Below, in pieces: positions 16,766 through 25,389 of a DNA stretch of 64,000 nucleotides (the stretch's first letter is position 1; each line of letters begins with the position of its first letter). Source of the stretch: Jiella mangrovi (GTDB lineage Bacteria > Pseudomonadota > Alphaproteobacteria > Rhizobiales > Rhizobiaceae); assembly GCF_017815135.1 (NCBI RefSeq), contig NZ_JAGJCF010000002.1:1-64000 (forward strand), given 5' to 3'. Below the pieces are notes generated by a model. The model was not told where the DNA came from and searched no databases. It worked only from the letters and a program-made list of their open reading frames with translations. A program made the translations under genes and the position numbers.

Positions 16766-18003
16766 TGGCTGAGCTCCCGTTCCAGAACCTTGGGATCGGC
16801 GAGAAACCGGGCCATCACATCCTGCGCGACATCGCCGACAAAGCTTTCCTCGATGCCTTCGTTCAGCGCTGTGAGAACGGCGGACGCGATCTGCGACGGC
16901 GCCACCTTGGGCGGCGGCACATGCTGGCGCCAGTCGTCATCGACCGGACCGGTGAAGACGCTCATCACACGCACGCCGCCGGGGCGCAGTTCGGCGCGCA
17001 GGCATTGCAGGAGCGAATGGCGAGCCGCACAGCTGGCCGAATGAAAGCCGAACTCCGGCAGATTGGCAAAAGCGTGGATCGGCAGGATGTCGACGAAGGC
17101 GGCCGCCGAGTTCGTGCCGTCGCCGCCGCGCGCCCGCATCCCCGGCCCGAAGGCCATGGCAAGGCGCTGCAGGCCGAAGACGTTGACCTCGAAGGCCTGA
17201 TGGGCCGTCGCCAGCGCGTCCTGGCCGACGAGCCCGCCGGGCCGGACATGGTCGGCGGTGTTGACGATGATGTCCGTCTTGCCGCCGATCTCGCCGGCAA
17301 GCTCGGTCACCGAGGCCGTGTCGGTCAGGTCGAGCTCCATCGTCTCGACATTGGCCATGGCCGCGAGTTCGCTCTGACCGGCAAAGGGCTTCCACGGCTC
17401 GGCTATGCCGACGAAGACGCTCACCGCACCGGCGCCTGCAAGCCTTGCCGCCACCGCCTGACCGACGGCGCTGCGCCCGTCTGTGACGAGGACCCGGCGA
17501 AATTTCGGGCTCGCGGTCAGTTCGCGAAATTGAAGGTCATCGGCCATGTTGTCACTATCCTCGGCCGGAAGCGCTATGACGACGGCATTGCCGCCCTTGT
17601 CGAGCTTGGCCACCATGCGAACCGGGCCCGGCACCGCAACATCGCCATGCAGATGGGTCACGATCGAAGCACCGCTGTCGAGCCTCACCATGCCGACGCG
17701 CCAGGGCATGCGCTCGCGGAAATAAAGGTCGGTGCTGGTTCGGATGGTCGTTTCGGCGATCACCGTCGCGCCGCCCTCCACGGGCTGGAAACGCAGGCTC
17801 GTCGACAGGCAGCCCGAGCAGGCATCGCGCGGCGGATAGGCCACCCGGCCGCACGCGTCGCAGACCTGCAGCGCAAAGATGCCGCGCGCCGCCCAGGCCG
17901 TCATTCCGAGCGCTGACCGGCTGCGATTGAGCGGCGGCAGCTCCGCCGGCCGCGTCGCGGCCTGTGGATCCTTGCGGGGTGGCCTTTCGATCGGAACGCT
18001 CAT
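16762..18003 (-). CDS. DUF35 zinc-ribbon/OB-fold protein fused to a short-chain dehydrogenase
   Basis: 413 residues. The first part (about 40-150) is a DUF35 unit with zinc ribbon Cys48, Cys51, Cys62, Cys65 and an OB-fold tail. From about residue 180 an SDR-like Rossmann domain follows (RRVLVTDGRSAVGQAVAARL). The usual SDR Ser-Tyr-Lys triad is not clear, so the domain may be degenerate. DUF35 proteins pair with SCP-x-like thiolases; the structurally known case is BbsAB, the benzoylsuccinyl-CoA thiolase. Here it is coupled by a 4-bp ATGA overlap to such a thiolase. Likely an obligate thiolase subunit with an extra redox or structural domain. Confidence 0.8.
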   Translation of the reverse strand: MSVPIERPPRKDPQAATRPAELPPLNRSRSALGMTAWAARGIFALQVCDACGRVAYPPRDACSGCLSTSLRFQPVEGGATVIAETTIRTSTDLYFRERMPWRVGMVRLDSGASIVTHLHGDVAVPGPVRMVAKLDKGGNAVVIALPAEDSDNMADDLQFRELTASPKFRRVLVTDGRSAVGQAVAARLAGAGAVSVFVGIAEPWKPFAGQSELAAMANVETMELDLTDTASVTELAGEIGGKTDIIVNTADHVRPGGLVGQDALATAHQAFEVNVFGLQRLAMAFGPGMRARGGDGTNSAAAFVDILPIHAFANLPEFGFHSASCAARHSLLQCLRAELRPGGVRVMSVFTGPVDDDWRQHVPPPKVAPSQIASAVLTALNEGIEESFVGDVAQDVMARFLADPKVLERELSQ

Positions 18004-19184
18004 GTCGCCGCCCCTTGCAGGATGGCCGCGCCGGAGCAGAGGCCGCGATCGTAGTTGATCATGCCGAAGCCCGAGACCAGCGCAGTTCTCGCGCCCTCCA
18101 CCGGCTTCGAAAGCGACTGCCCGGTCACCTGCCGCAATCCCTCGACGAGGCCAAGATAGCCGCCTGCGGCCCCCGCCTGCCCGGCCGAAAGCTGCCCGCC
18201 GCTGGTATTGTGCGGAAAACTGCCGCAATTGGTCAGATCGTGCGAGCGGACGAACTCCGCCCCCTCGCCCTTTTTGCAGAAGCCGAGATCCTCGAACTGC
18301 ATCATCACGATCACCGGATAGTCGTCATAGGTCTCGACCACGTCGATGTCGTCCGGGCGAAGGCCGGCCATGGCGTAGAGCTCGTCCACATCCATCGCCC
18401 AGCCGCCGCGCATCTGGATAGCGTCGTCCGGAAAGGCGTTGTGGCGCTCGATGGTCGACAGCAGCCTCGCTTGTTCCAGACCGAGATCTTCGGCGATGTC
18501 GGCCGTAGTGACCAGAAAGGCCTCGGCGCCGGCGCAGGGCATGACGCAGTCGAAGAGATGGATCGGATCGGCGATCGGCCGCGCCGCCATATAGGCCTCG
18601 AGCGTCAAAGGCTTCCGCATGATCGCCTGCGGATAGGTCAGCGCATTGTCGCGCTGGGCGACGCAGATCCGGCCAAAATCCTGGCGGGTCACGCCATAGC
18701 TTCGCATGTAGTGATCGGTGAGGAGCGCGAAGGAGCCGTTCGGTCCGCCATAGCCATAGGGATAGCTGGCATCCTGGGAAAAGCGCGAAAACGACGACAA
18801 GAGCTTGCGGAACGAATCGACCTGATTGGCATCGGCGCCGACACAGGCGACGATCGACGCATCCCCTGCCTCCACCGCCCGCGCTGCCCGGCGCAGGGCA
18901 ACGACGGCGCTGGCGCCGCCCATGGGAATGGCATCGAGCCAGCGCGGCGTCAGCCCCAGATGCTGGGTCAGGCCGACGGCGGTGTCGGGGCCGAGCGAGA
19001 AGCTCGAGACGGAGAGGCCGTCGAGATCGGCGGGGGTGATGCCCGCCCTCTCGGTCAGGGTCTTCAACGCCCGGGCAATCCACCAATGCGCCGTGTCCTG
19101 GGAGTAGCGCACATAGGGAATGCTGACGGGAACGGCGACGGCGACGTCCCTGTAGGGCCTGCGCGGATTGCCTCGTTGGGTCAC
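18000..19184 (-). CDS. SCP-x-like thiolase family protein
   Basis: 394 residues, thiolase fold of the lipid-transfer (SCP-x) branch, expected to cleave or form a beta-ketoacyl-CoA together with the DUF35 partner encoded next. At the position of the usual nucleophilic cysteine the protein reads PMGGASAV (about 87-94), and the C-terminal GHP-like motif reads GGQLSAGQAGAAGG, with Gln for His. Such changes are common in DUF35-partnered thiolases. Start is GTG at 19184, one base after the ligase stop. Operon with the ligase upstream and the DUF35-SDR fusion downstream. Confidence 0.85.
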   Translation of the reverse strand: MTQRGNPRRPYRDVAVAVPVSIPYVRYSQDTAHWWIARALKTLTERAGITPADLDGLSVSSFSLGPDTAVGLTQHLGLTPRWLDAIPMGGASAVVALRRAARAVEAGDASIVACVGADANQVDSFRKLLSSFSRFSQDASYPYGYGGPNGSFALLTDHYMRSYGVTRQDFGRICVAQRDNALTYPQAIMRKPLTLEAYMAARPIADPIHLFDCVMPCAGAEAFLVTTADIAEDLGLEQARLLSTIERHNAFPDDAIQMRGGWAMDVDELYAMAGLRPDDIDVVETYDDYPVIVMMQFEDLGFCKKGEGAEFVRSHDLTNCGSFPHNTSGGQLSAGQAGAAGGYLGLVEGLRQVTGQSLSKPVEGARTALVSGFGMINYDRGLCSGAAILQGAAT

Positions 19185-19185
19185 G

Positions 19186-20829
19186 TCACGCCGTCCGTTT
19201 CTTCAGGCTGCGGGTATCGATGGCGATGCCTTTGGCAATCAGGGTCTCGACCGTCGTCTTCAGCGCCCCGCGCTGGATCTTTTCCGTCGAGGTCAGCGGG
19301 ATTGCATCGACGAAGGCGACATGGCCGGGCGCCTTGTAATAGGCAAGCTGCGACAGGCAGTATCGCACGATCTCTCGGGCCAGCTCAGGCCCAGCGCAAG
19401 CACCCTCGCGCGGCACGATCAGGGCGACCACCTCCTCGCCGCGCACCGCATCCAGCGTCGGCGCGACGGCGACCGAGCCCACCCCAGGATGCCGCGCCAG
19501 CACGCTCTCGACCTCGACGGCGGAGATGTTTTCGCCGGATCTGCGGATGACATTCTTGCGCCTGTCGACGAAATGCAGCTGGCCGTCGGCATCGCGCCGC
19601 ACGACGTCGCCGGTGTGGAACCAGCCGCCTTCCCAGGCAGCCTTGGTGGCGTCGGGATCTCCGAGATATTCGCGGAAAAAGCCGCGCTTCGGGTCGGGGC
19701 CCGCGCGCCGCACCAGCATTTCGCCCGGCTCGTCGGTCATGGCTTCGCCGCCCGTCTCGGTCCGGATGGCGATCTCGACCTCGGGTCGGGGGCGACCAAA
19801 GCAGTTGGTGCCGATCCGGCGCGGCTCCTCGCTGGCGATGACCACGGCGCCAGCCCCGGTTTCCGTCATCGCCCAGGCTTCCAGCAGCGGAAAGCCGAAG
19901 CGCTCCTCGAACGGCCCATGCAGGCTGCGGTCGACACCCGCGCCAAAGCCGAAGCGGACCTCATGCGCAGTGTCGGAGGGATCGGCGGGAGCGGCCATCA
20001 GCATCGCCGGCATCACGCCGAGATAGTGCACCACCGTCGCGCCGAATGTCCGCACGCTCGCCCACCATCTTTTCGGATGAAACCGGTCGAGAATCGCGAT
20101 GGAGCCGCCGACCGTGATCACGCCGATGAGCGAATAGGCCATGGCGTTCATGTGGAACAGCGGCAGCGGCGTCAGCATCCGCTCGGGCGGATCGGCGCGA
20201 AGGGCGGCGAGGCCGCCGACGGTCGCATACCATTCGCCGGCGGTGAGGAAATAGTCGTTGGTAAGGACGCAGCCCTTCGGCTTCCCGGTGGTGCCCGACG
20301 TGTAGAGCAAGGCGCATTCGTCGTCGCGCGAAAGCCCTGCCTGGCCAAGAGTTCGCGGCGTCGCAGCAGCTGGAACCGGCTCGCCTGGCGTGATCACGCC
20401 GATCACGGCGCCGCTTGCCTCTGCGGCCTCGACGAGGTCGCGGACACGGTCCGCGGTCGCGACGGCCAGCACCAGCTTCGAATGGGCGATCAGATATTCG
20501 AGCTCGACGGCCCGCAGATCCGGATTGATCGGCACGACGGAAACGCCAAGGGCGTTAAGCGCGAACCAGTGAAAGATGAAATCGGGCCGATTGTGAAGCA
20601 GCAGCCCTACCCTGTGGCCGGCCCCATAGCCGCCCGCGCGATAGGCCTCCACCTGCGCCAGGACGGCGTCGAGGGCCTTGCCATAGGTCGTCGTTCCGGC
20701 GGCGATGCCGTAGACGGCGGCGGTTTCGGGCAGGACCGTCAGAAACGGTCGATCGGCATAGCGTTCCGCGGTGCGCTGGAACCTTCCGAAGACTGTCTGG
20801 TCGTCGGTGACGCCGGAAAGCTGGCTCAT
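19186..20829 (-). CDS. AMP-dependent acyl-CoA ligase
   Basis: 547 residues. The motifs are YTSGTTGKPKGC (ATP loop), AWAMTETGAG, and the C-terminal TSTEKIQRG carrying the catalytic lysine. Start at the ATG 20829 with GGGAG about 12 bases upstream; an extension to 20910 is possible but lacks family features. First gene of the minus-strand array 20829 to 15947, giving the CoA ester consumed by the thiolase and DUF35-SDR pair. The substrate is unknown. A TTTAATCTTAAA box lies about 200 bp upstream. Confidence 0.88.
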   Translation of the reverse strand: MSQLSGVTDDQTVFGRFQRTAERYADRPFLTVLPETAAVYGIAAGTTTYGKALDAVLAQVEAYRAGGYGAGHRVGLLLHNRPDFIFHWFALNALGVSVVPINPDLRAVELEYLIAHSKLVLAVATADRVRDLVEAAEASGAVIGVITPGEPVPAAATPRTLGQAGLSRDDECALLYTSGTTGKPKGCVLTNDYFLTAGEWYATVGGLAALRADPPERMLTPLPLFHMNAMAYSLIGVITVGGSIAILDRFHPKRWWASVRTFGATVVHYLGVMPAMLMAAPADPSDTAHEVRFGFGAGVDRSLHGPFEERFGFPLLEAWAMTETGAGAVVIASEEPRRIGTNCFGRPRPEVEIAIRTETGGEAMTDEPGEMLVRRAGPDPKRGFFREYLGDPDATKAAWEGGWFHTGDVVRRDADGQLHFVDRRKNVIRRSGENISAVEVESVLARHPGVGSVAVAPTLDAVRGEEVVALIVPREGACAGPELAREIVRYCLSQLAYYKAPGHVAFVDAIPLTSTEKIQRGALKTTVETLIAKGIAIDTRSLKKRTA

Positions 20830-21024
20830 GAAGGGCGCGCTCCCTCGCTGCGGCAGATGGCGGCGAACGGCGTTGCGATGGTCTGGCCCGGGCGTAGCGA
20901 CAAGTGGCACATCTGCGGCCCTATCCTGAATGAAAGCGCGGCCACCGCCGCCGAGCCATGCCCCTGTCGAGCAACTGCCAAGGCCTTGCGATGACCGGTC
21001 GAAACCTCGGCCGCAAGTGAATGC

Positions 21025-21036
21025 TTTAATCTTAAA
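21025..21036. promoter_or_regulatory. TTTAAGCTTAAA-type operator, copy at 21.0 kb
   Basis: TTTAATCTTAAA, 11 of 12 bases of the consensus palindrome; on the side of the divergent region nearer the minus-strand ligase operon. Confidence 0.5.
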
Positions 21037-21183
21037 ATTTTCAAGCCCGGTGGCTCAGAATTCGAAGCGGGACCATTGCGAGCCCCGCAAGACGGCAAGC
21101 CCTTACGCTCCACTCTCCCCGATCCGTCTAGCTGTGACCACCGTTGCAGAAGGGGCGTTGACAGGCAGCCCGGTCCGGTCAAT

Positions 21184-21195
21184 TTTAAGCTTAAA
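21184..21195. promoter_or_regulatory. TTTAAGCTTAAA operator, perfect copy
   Basis: Perfect 12-bp palindrome, extended to AATTTTAAG/CTTAAAGCT, just downstream of a TTGACA -35 box. It is the founding member of the seven-site motif set. Confidence 0.65.
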
Positions 21196-21272
21196 GCTTT
21201 CGGGGGAGGTCGATCGATGCGACGGCCGGAAGCTGCGAGGCGCGGCCTGCCGTCTCGCCGAAGGGAGCGCCC

Positions 21273-21698
21273 ATGCAGGATCCCCATTGCCATTCGAGCA
21301 GCATCGCGGTCGAGCGCCCCGCAGAGATCGCCTTCGAGATCATGGCCGATGGCCTGAAGCAGGGTCGATGGACGCTGGGCAGTTACGAGCGCCGGGAGAT
21401 CGAACCCGGCGTCTTCGTCGGAACCTCGCTGTTTTCAGGCAAGGAGACCTTCGTGCGCCTCGATGTGGACCGTGCCCGCTTGCTCGTCGATTACAATGTG
21501 GGCCCCAGCCCCGAGGCCATGGAGTTCCGCAACATGGCGCGGGTCATCCCCGGCTCCGCCTTGAAAATGAACGCCTCGCACTGCGTCGTGACGCTCCTGT
21601 CCTGGCGCCACGCAGGTCAGAGCGAGGCCGCCTGGATGCAAATATCGACGTCCCACGAGGCGGAGATGTTCCTCATCAAGGGGCTTCTCGAGCAATGA
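21273..21698 (+). CDS. small SRPBCC-like protein
   Basis: 141 residues. The N-terminal SIAVERPAEIAFEIMADG, with the alternating beta pattern after it, resembles the start of SRPBCC/polyketide-cyclase-like proteins, which bind hydrophobic small molecules in a deep cavity. No catalytic residues can be named. AGGGAG precedes the ATG. Its stop overlaps the next gene by 4 bp (ATGA), so the two products probably act together. Function unknown; SRPBCC members in such clusters bind or isomerise aromatic intermediates. Confidence 0.65.
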   Translation: MQDPHCHSSSIAVERPAEIAFEIMADGLKQGRWTLGSYERREIEPGVFVGTSLFSGKETFVRLDVDRARLLVDYNVGPSPEAMEFRNMARVIPGSALKMNASHCVVTLLSWRHAGQSEAAWMQISTSHEAEMFLIKGLLEQ

Positions 21699-22480
21699 AG
21701 ATCTTCTGGCAGAGCTTCATCGACGAGACCGCGAGCCGCCCCTACATGGAGCGGCTGTCCGCCTATCTGAACGACATCGCGGCACCTGGCACCAGCGTCC
21801 ACGTCGCCGGCATTTCGCCGCCCGATCGCGATTTCGGCCGGCTTGCGGAGATGCGCTGCGCCGTCATGGCCGTCGACAACGGAATCGGCGCCGAGGCGGA
21901 CGGTTTCGACGCCTATGTGATGGGACATTTTCAGGATCCCGGCCTCTATGAGCTTCGCTCGGCGGTTCGAATTCCGGTGATCGGCGTCGGTGAGGCAACG
22001 TTGTTCGCGGCGGCGCAACTGGGACGGCGGCTCGGCCTCGTCACCCTCGATCCGGCCTTCGAGGTCTGGCACCTCGAACAGGCCGATCGCTACGGGCTTG
22101 GCGACCGCGTTGCCCATGTCGCCGCGCTGTCCTGCCGGCCGGAAGACTTTTCCGACGCCTTTGCCGGCGACGAGGCGGCCAGGCGTCGCATGCTCGGCGA
22201 CTTCACCGCCTGCGCCATGCCGTTGGTCGAAGCCGGCGCCGACGTCATCGTCCCGGCGGGTGTGCTGCCCGGCCTTCTGTGCGGTGGCGAGTTCGGCTTC
22301 AAGGTCGGGCACGCCCCGGTGGTCAACTGTGCCGCCGTCGGCCTGAAGAGCGCCGAGATGTGGGTCCAACTGCACCAGCTCGGCGGCATCGAACCGAGCC
22401 GCGGCCCGAGTTTCGCTCTCGCGCCGGATCGGGCGAAAGCCGATTTCCGGGCGCTCGTGGCCAAAGGCCGGGCCGTCTAA
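21695..22480 (+). CDS. Asp/Glu/hydantoin racemase-like protein lacking the canonical cysteines
   Basis: 261 residues, fold of the Asp/Glu/hydantoin racemase family. Where the family has a first cysteine (pattern CFxDP) this protein reads MGHFQDPG, with His instead; at the second (GCAGM-like) it reads PAGVLPG. A Cys in LLCGG is slightly displaced. It is therefore unlikely to be an ordinary two-cysteine racemase; maleate-isomerase or decarboxylase relatives are alternatives. The ATG at 21695 overlaps the SRPBCC stop; the long frame extending back to 20930 is only shadow. The next gene starts 280 bp later behind its own operator. Confidence 0.75.
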   Translation: MKIFWQSFIDETASRPYMERLSAYLNDIAAPGTSVHVAGISPPDRDFGRLAEMRCAVMAVDNGIGAEADGFDAYVMGHFQDPGLYELRSAVRIPVIGVGEATLFAAAQLGRRLGLVTLDPAFEVWHLEQADRYGLGDRVAHVAALSCRPEDFSDAFAGDEAARRRMLGDFTACAMPLVEAGADVIVPAGVLPGLLCGGEFGFKVGHAPVVNCAAVGLKSAEMWVQLHQLGGIEPSRGPSFALAPDRAKADFRALVAKGRAV

Positions 22481-22689
22481 GCTCTCGCCAGGACCTTCGG
22501 GCAAGGCGGCGGCATTCAAGGCTTCGGCGTCTCGGCGGGCGGTACGCGGAGCGACGGCCTTGCCTCCCATCGCGATGCTGCATTGCCGCAATTTACGCCG
22601 CACTGCATAATAAATCGGCATGGTGAAAAATGCTTCAAGCTCCCCCTTGGCAAACCGTCCGACTTGCGCGTTTAATGCAAAGAAGAATT

Positions 22690-22701
22690 TTAAGCCTAAA
22701 G
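22690..22701. promoter_or_regulatory. TTTAAGCTTAAA-type operator, copy at 22.7 kb
   Basis: TTTAAGCCTAAA (11 of 12), 60-70 bp before the ABC binding-protein gene. The 280-bp gap 22481-22760 holds nothing else that I can identify. Confidence 0.55.
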
Positions 22702-22760
22702 CAGTCTGGTGACCCACATCTCACTGCCAGGCCACGATCCGAGGGGCGATTCCTCGCCCA

Positions 22761-24335
22761 ATGACCACTCTCTTGCGGGACGCGATCGGCATGAACATCG
22801 GCACGACGAGACGGGACTTTCTCAAGCTTGCGGGCGCCGGAGCGGTGCTCGCCGGGTTCCTGCGCGGCGGCGCCGCCATGGCCGCCGACACCGACACGGT
22901 GACCATCGCCTACAACGTCAACCTGCCCGCCTTCGACCCGACCGTCGGGCCATCGGCGGTCAATCCGACGATTCAGGCGATCTACCGTTCGATCTTCGAT
23001 CAGTATGTGGGCCAGAAGCCGGACCTGTCTTTCGAGCCCGGCCTTTTGACCGAATGGGGCTGGAACGACGACAAAACCAAGGTCTGGATGACCGTCCGCG
23101 AAGGTGTCACCTGGCACGATGACTCGAAGCTCACGCCGGAAGACGTCGTCTGGTCGCTGGAGCGGGCCGGCGACGAAAAGAGCGGCAATCCCATCCAGTT
23201 CGTCTGGTCGACCATCGGCAATTTCACCATCGACGGCCAGCGTATCGAGGCCGACGTCAAATCCTTCGACCCGACCCTGTTCAAATGGATGGCCTTCCTC
23301 ACCGGCTATGTCATGCCGAAGGCCTATTATGAGAAGGTCGGAGCCGAGGGCTTCGAGCAGAAGCCGATCGGCACCGGCCCCTATATGGTCGATGAATTCC
23401 AGTCGAACGGATTTTTGCGGCTGAAGGCCCACAAGGACTATTGGGGCGGCAAGCCTGCCTTCGAGACGGTGATCTTCAAATTCGTGCCGGACGCGTCCAG
23501 TCGTGTCGCCGAAATCGAAAGCGGCGGCTCCGACGTGACGCTGCAGATCCCCTATGAGGAATATGACCGCCTGACCAAGGGCGGCCGGTTCTCCGGCACC
23601 TGCGAGCCGGTGTCCGACATCGGCATGATCTTCATCAACAATGTCGAGCCGCTGCTCGACAAGAACGTCCGGCTGGCTGCCTGCCATGCCGTCGACAAGC
23701 AGGCGATCATCACGAGGCTTCTGCGTGGTTACGGAACGCCGATCGATACATTGGAAGCGCCGGGCTATGCCGCCTACGATCCGTCGATCAAGGTGCCTCA
23801 TGATCCCGAGCTTGCCAGGAAGCTGCTCGCCGACAGCGGCTTTTCCACCGACAACCCCGTCAAGGTGACGATCCAGACGACCCGCGGCTACATGCCGAAG
23901 GACTACGAGATGATCCAGGCGATCGTCGGCATGTGGCGCAAGGTGGGGATCGAGGCGACCATCGAGGTCTACGAGATCGCCAAGCATTACGAGCTGCGCG
24001 CCGCCGACCAGCTCGCCCCCTTCGCTTTCTACAACTGGGGCAACGCCATCGGCGACCCGGCGACGTCGACGGGGTTTGCCATGTTCGGCCCCTCGCCGCA
24101 CTCGGTCTGGAACACCGACGACCTTGATGCCAGGATCGCGCCGCTCTGGGGCGAGAAGGACGAGGAAAAACGCATCGAAGGCTGGAAGGCCGTCGACCGA
24201 TACATCGCCGAAGAGGGCTATGTCCTGCCGATCCTGCAATACGCCCAGCCGATCGTGTTCCGGAAGGGCCTGACGGTCACGGCCAACCAGTCCGAAGCGC
24301 TGCAGCCGACCCTGATCGCGCCGGACAAGGCCTGA
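22761..24335 (+). CDS. dipeptide/oligopeptide-type ABC substrate-binding protein with Tat signal
   Basis: Periplasmic receptor of the SBP_bac_5 class, 524 residues. The N-terminus carries a twin-arginine signal (TRRDFLKLAGAGAVLAG) followed by a hydrophobic stretch, so it is exported folded by the Tat system. Later segments such as PIGTGPYMVDEF are family-typical. Start at 22761; an ATG at 22791 (MNIGTTRRDFLK) is equally plausible and would give the usual short leader. First gene of the run to 31839, preceded by a TTTAAGCCTAAA box. Confidence 0.9.
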   Translation: MTTLLRDAIGMNIGTTRRDFLKLAGAGAVLAGFLRGGAAMAADTDTVTIAYNVNLPAFDPTVGPSAVNPTIQAIYRSIFDQYVGQKPDLSFEPGLLTEWGWNDDKTKVWMTVREGVTWHDDSKLTPEDVVWSLERAGDEKSGNPIQFVWSTIGNFTIDGQRIEADVKSFDPTLFKWMAFLTGYVMPKAYYEKVGAEGFEQKPIGTGPYMVDEFQSNGFLRLKAHKDYWGGKPAFETVIFKFVPDASSRVAEIESGGSDVTLQIPYEEYDRLTKGGRFSGTCEPVSDIGMIFINNVEPLLDKNVRLAACHAVDKQAIITRLLRGYGTPIDTLEAPGYAAYDPSIKVPHDPELARKLLADSGFSTDNPVKVTIQTTRGYMPKDYEMIQAIVGMWRKVGIEATIEVYEIAKHYELRAADQLAPFAFYNWGNAIGDPATSTGFAMFGPSPHSVWNTDDLDARIAPLWGEKDEEKRIEGWKAVDRYIAEEGYVLPILQYAQPIVFRKGLTVTANQSEALQPTLIAPDKA

Positions 24336-24369
24336 GACAAGACGAGGCGACCCGAAAGGAGCCGGGCGC

Positions 24370-25389
24370 ATGCGCGTGCCGTTTCTAGCTGTCCTTCCCT
24401 GGCGCTCGCTGCTTCTCGCGATGGTGACGCTGTTCGGCGTCGCCGTCGTCTCCTTCGTGCTCCTGCGCGTCGTGCCCGGCGATCCGATCGCCATGATGAT
24501 CTCCCCGGGCGCCAGCCCGGAGGACATCATGCGCCTTCGCGCCTCCTATGGCCTGGATCGAAGCATTCCCGTGCAGTTCGTCATCTGGCTCGGCCATGCC
24601 GTCACCGGCGATTTCGGCACCTCGATCTCGATGCGCCAGGACGTGATGCACCTGATCGCCGGCCGGCTGCCGGCGACGACCGAACTGACCCTCCTCGCCC
24701 TCGTCATTGCGCTCGTCCTCGGCATCGGCACTGCGGTCCTCTCCACACTGTCACGACGCAAGCTCGTCGGCGCGGCCATCGAGAACGGCAACGGCATCCT
24801 GCTCGCCGTGCCGGATTTCGTCTGGGCCCTGACCTTCGTCGTCCTGTTCGGCGTCGCCTGGCAGATCCTGCCGATTTCCGGCCGGATCGATCCGCGCATC
24901 TCGACGGATTTCGCCACCAACTTCGTCCTGTTCGAAGGGCTCTTGCGCCTGCGCCCTGCCGTCGTCGGCGACGTTCTCGCCCACATGATCATGCCGGCCT
25001 TCGCGCTCGCCCTCCCGCTCGCCGCCGTCATCATGCGGGTGTTGAAAGGCGCGCTGGAAGCCGAGGGCCAGCAGGACTACGCACTTCTGGCGAAGATCCG
25101 CGGCCGCTCGAAGCTGCGCATCACCCTGCAGGAGACGCTCCGCAACGCCCTGGTCCCGACCCTGGCGCTGACCGGCGTCCAGTTCACCTTCATGTTCGGC
25201 GGCACCGTCATCGTCGAGCGGATCTTCTCCTATCCCGGCATCGGCAACCTCGCCATCGACGCGGTGATCAACCGTGACCTGCCGCTGATCCAGGGTTTGA
25301 TCCTCGTCTTCGGCCTGATCTTCATCCTCATCAATCTCGCCGTCGAGGCAAGTTTCGCAATGCTCAACCCGAGGCTCCGGCATGGTTGA
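24370..25389 (+). CDS. ABC transporter permease (DppB type)
   Basis: 339 residues, inner-membrane subunit. N-terminal helix, PGDPIAMMISPGAS periplasmic loop typical of DppB/OppB, then the permease core with the ATPase-contact loop region ALVPTLALTGVQF. AAAGGAG lies before the ATG. Its stop overlaps the next permease by 8 bp. Partners: the binding protein upstream, the DppC-like permease and two ATPases downstream. Confidence 0.9.
   Translation: MRVPFLAVLPWRSLLLAMVTLFGVAVVSFVLLRVVPGDPIAMMISPGASPEDIMRLRASYGLDRSIPVQFVIWLGHAVTGDFGTSISMRQDVMHLIAGRLPATTELTLLALVIALVLGIGTAVLSTLSRRKLVGAAIENGNGILLAVPDFVWALTFVVLFGVAWQILPISGRIDPRISTDFATNFVLFEGLLRLRPAVVGDVLAHMIMPAFALALPLAAVIMRVLKGALEAEGQQDYALLAKIRGRSKLRITLQETLRNALVPTLALTGVQFTFMFGGTVIVERIFSYPGIGNLAIDAVINRDLPLIQGLILVFGLIFILINLAVEASFAMLNPRLRHG

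Larger units (their letters stand above)
20830..21272. promoter_or_regulatory. divergent control region between the ligase and SRPBCC genes
   Basis: 443 bp without a credible gene. It holds two copies of the recurrent palindrome: TTTAATCTTAAA at 21025-21036 and the perfect TTTAAGCTTAAA at 21184-21195. A consensus -35 TTGACA (21158-21163) lies 20 bp before the perfect copy, which therefore overlaps the -10 region (about 21181-21187) of a rightward promoter. On the minus strand TTGAAA (21044-21039) could be a -35 for the leftward operon. Confidence 0.6.
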
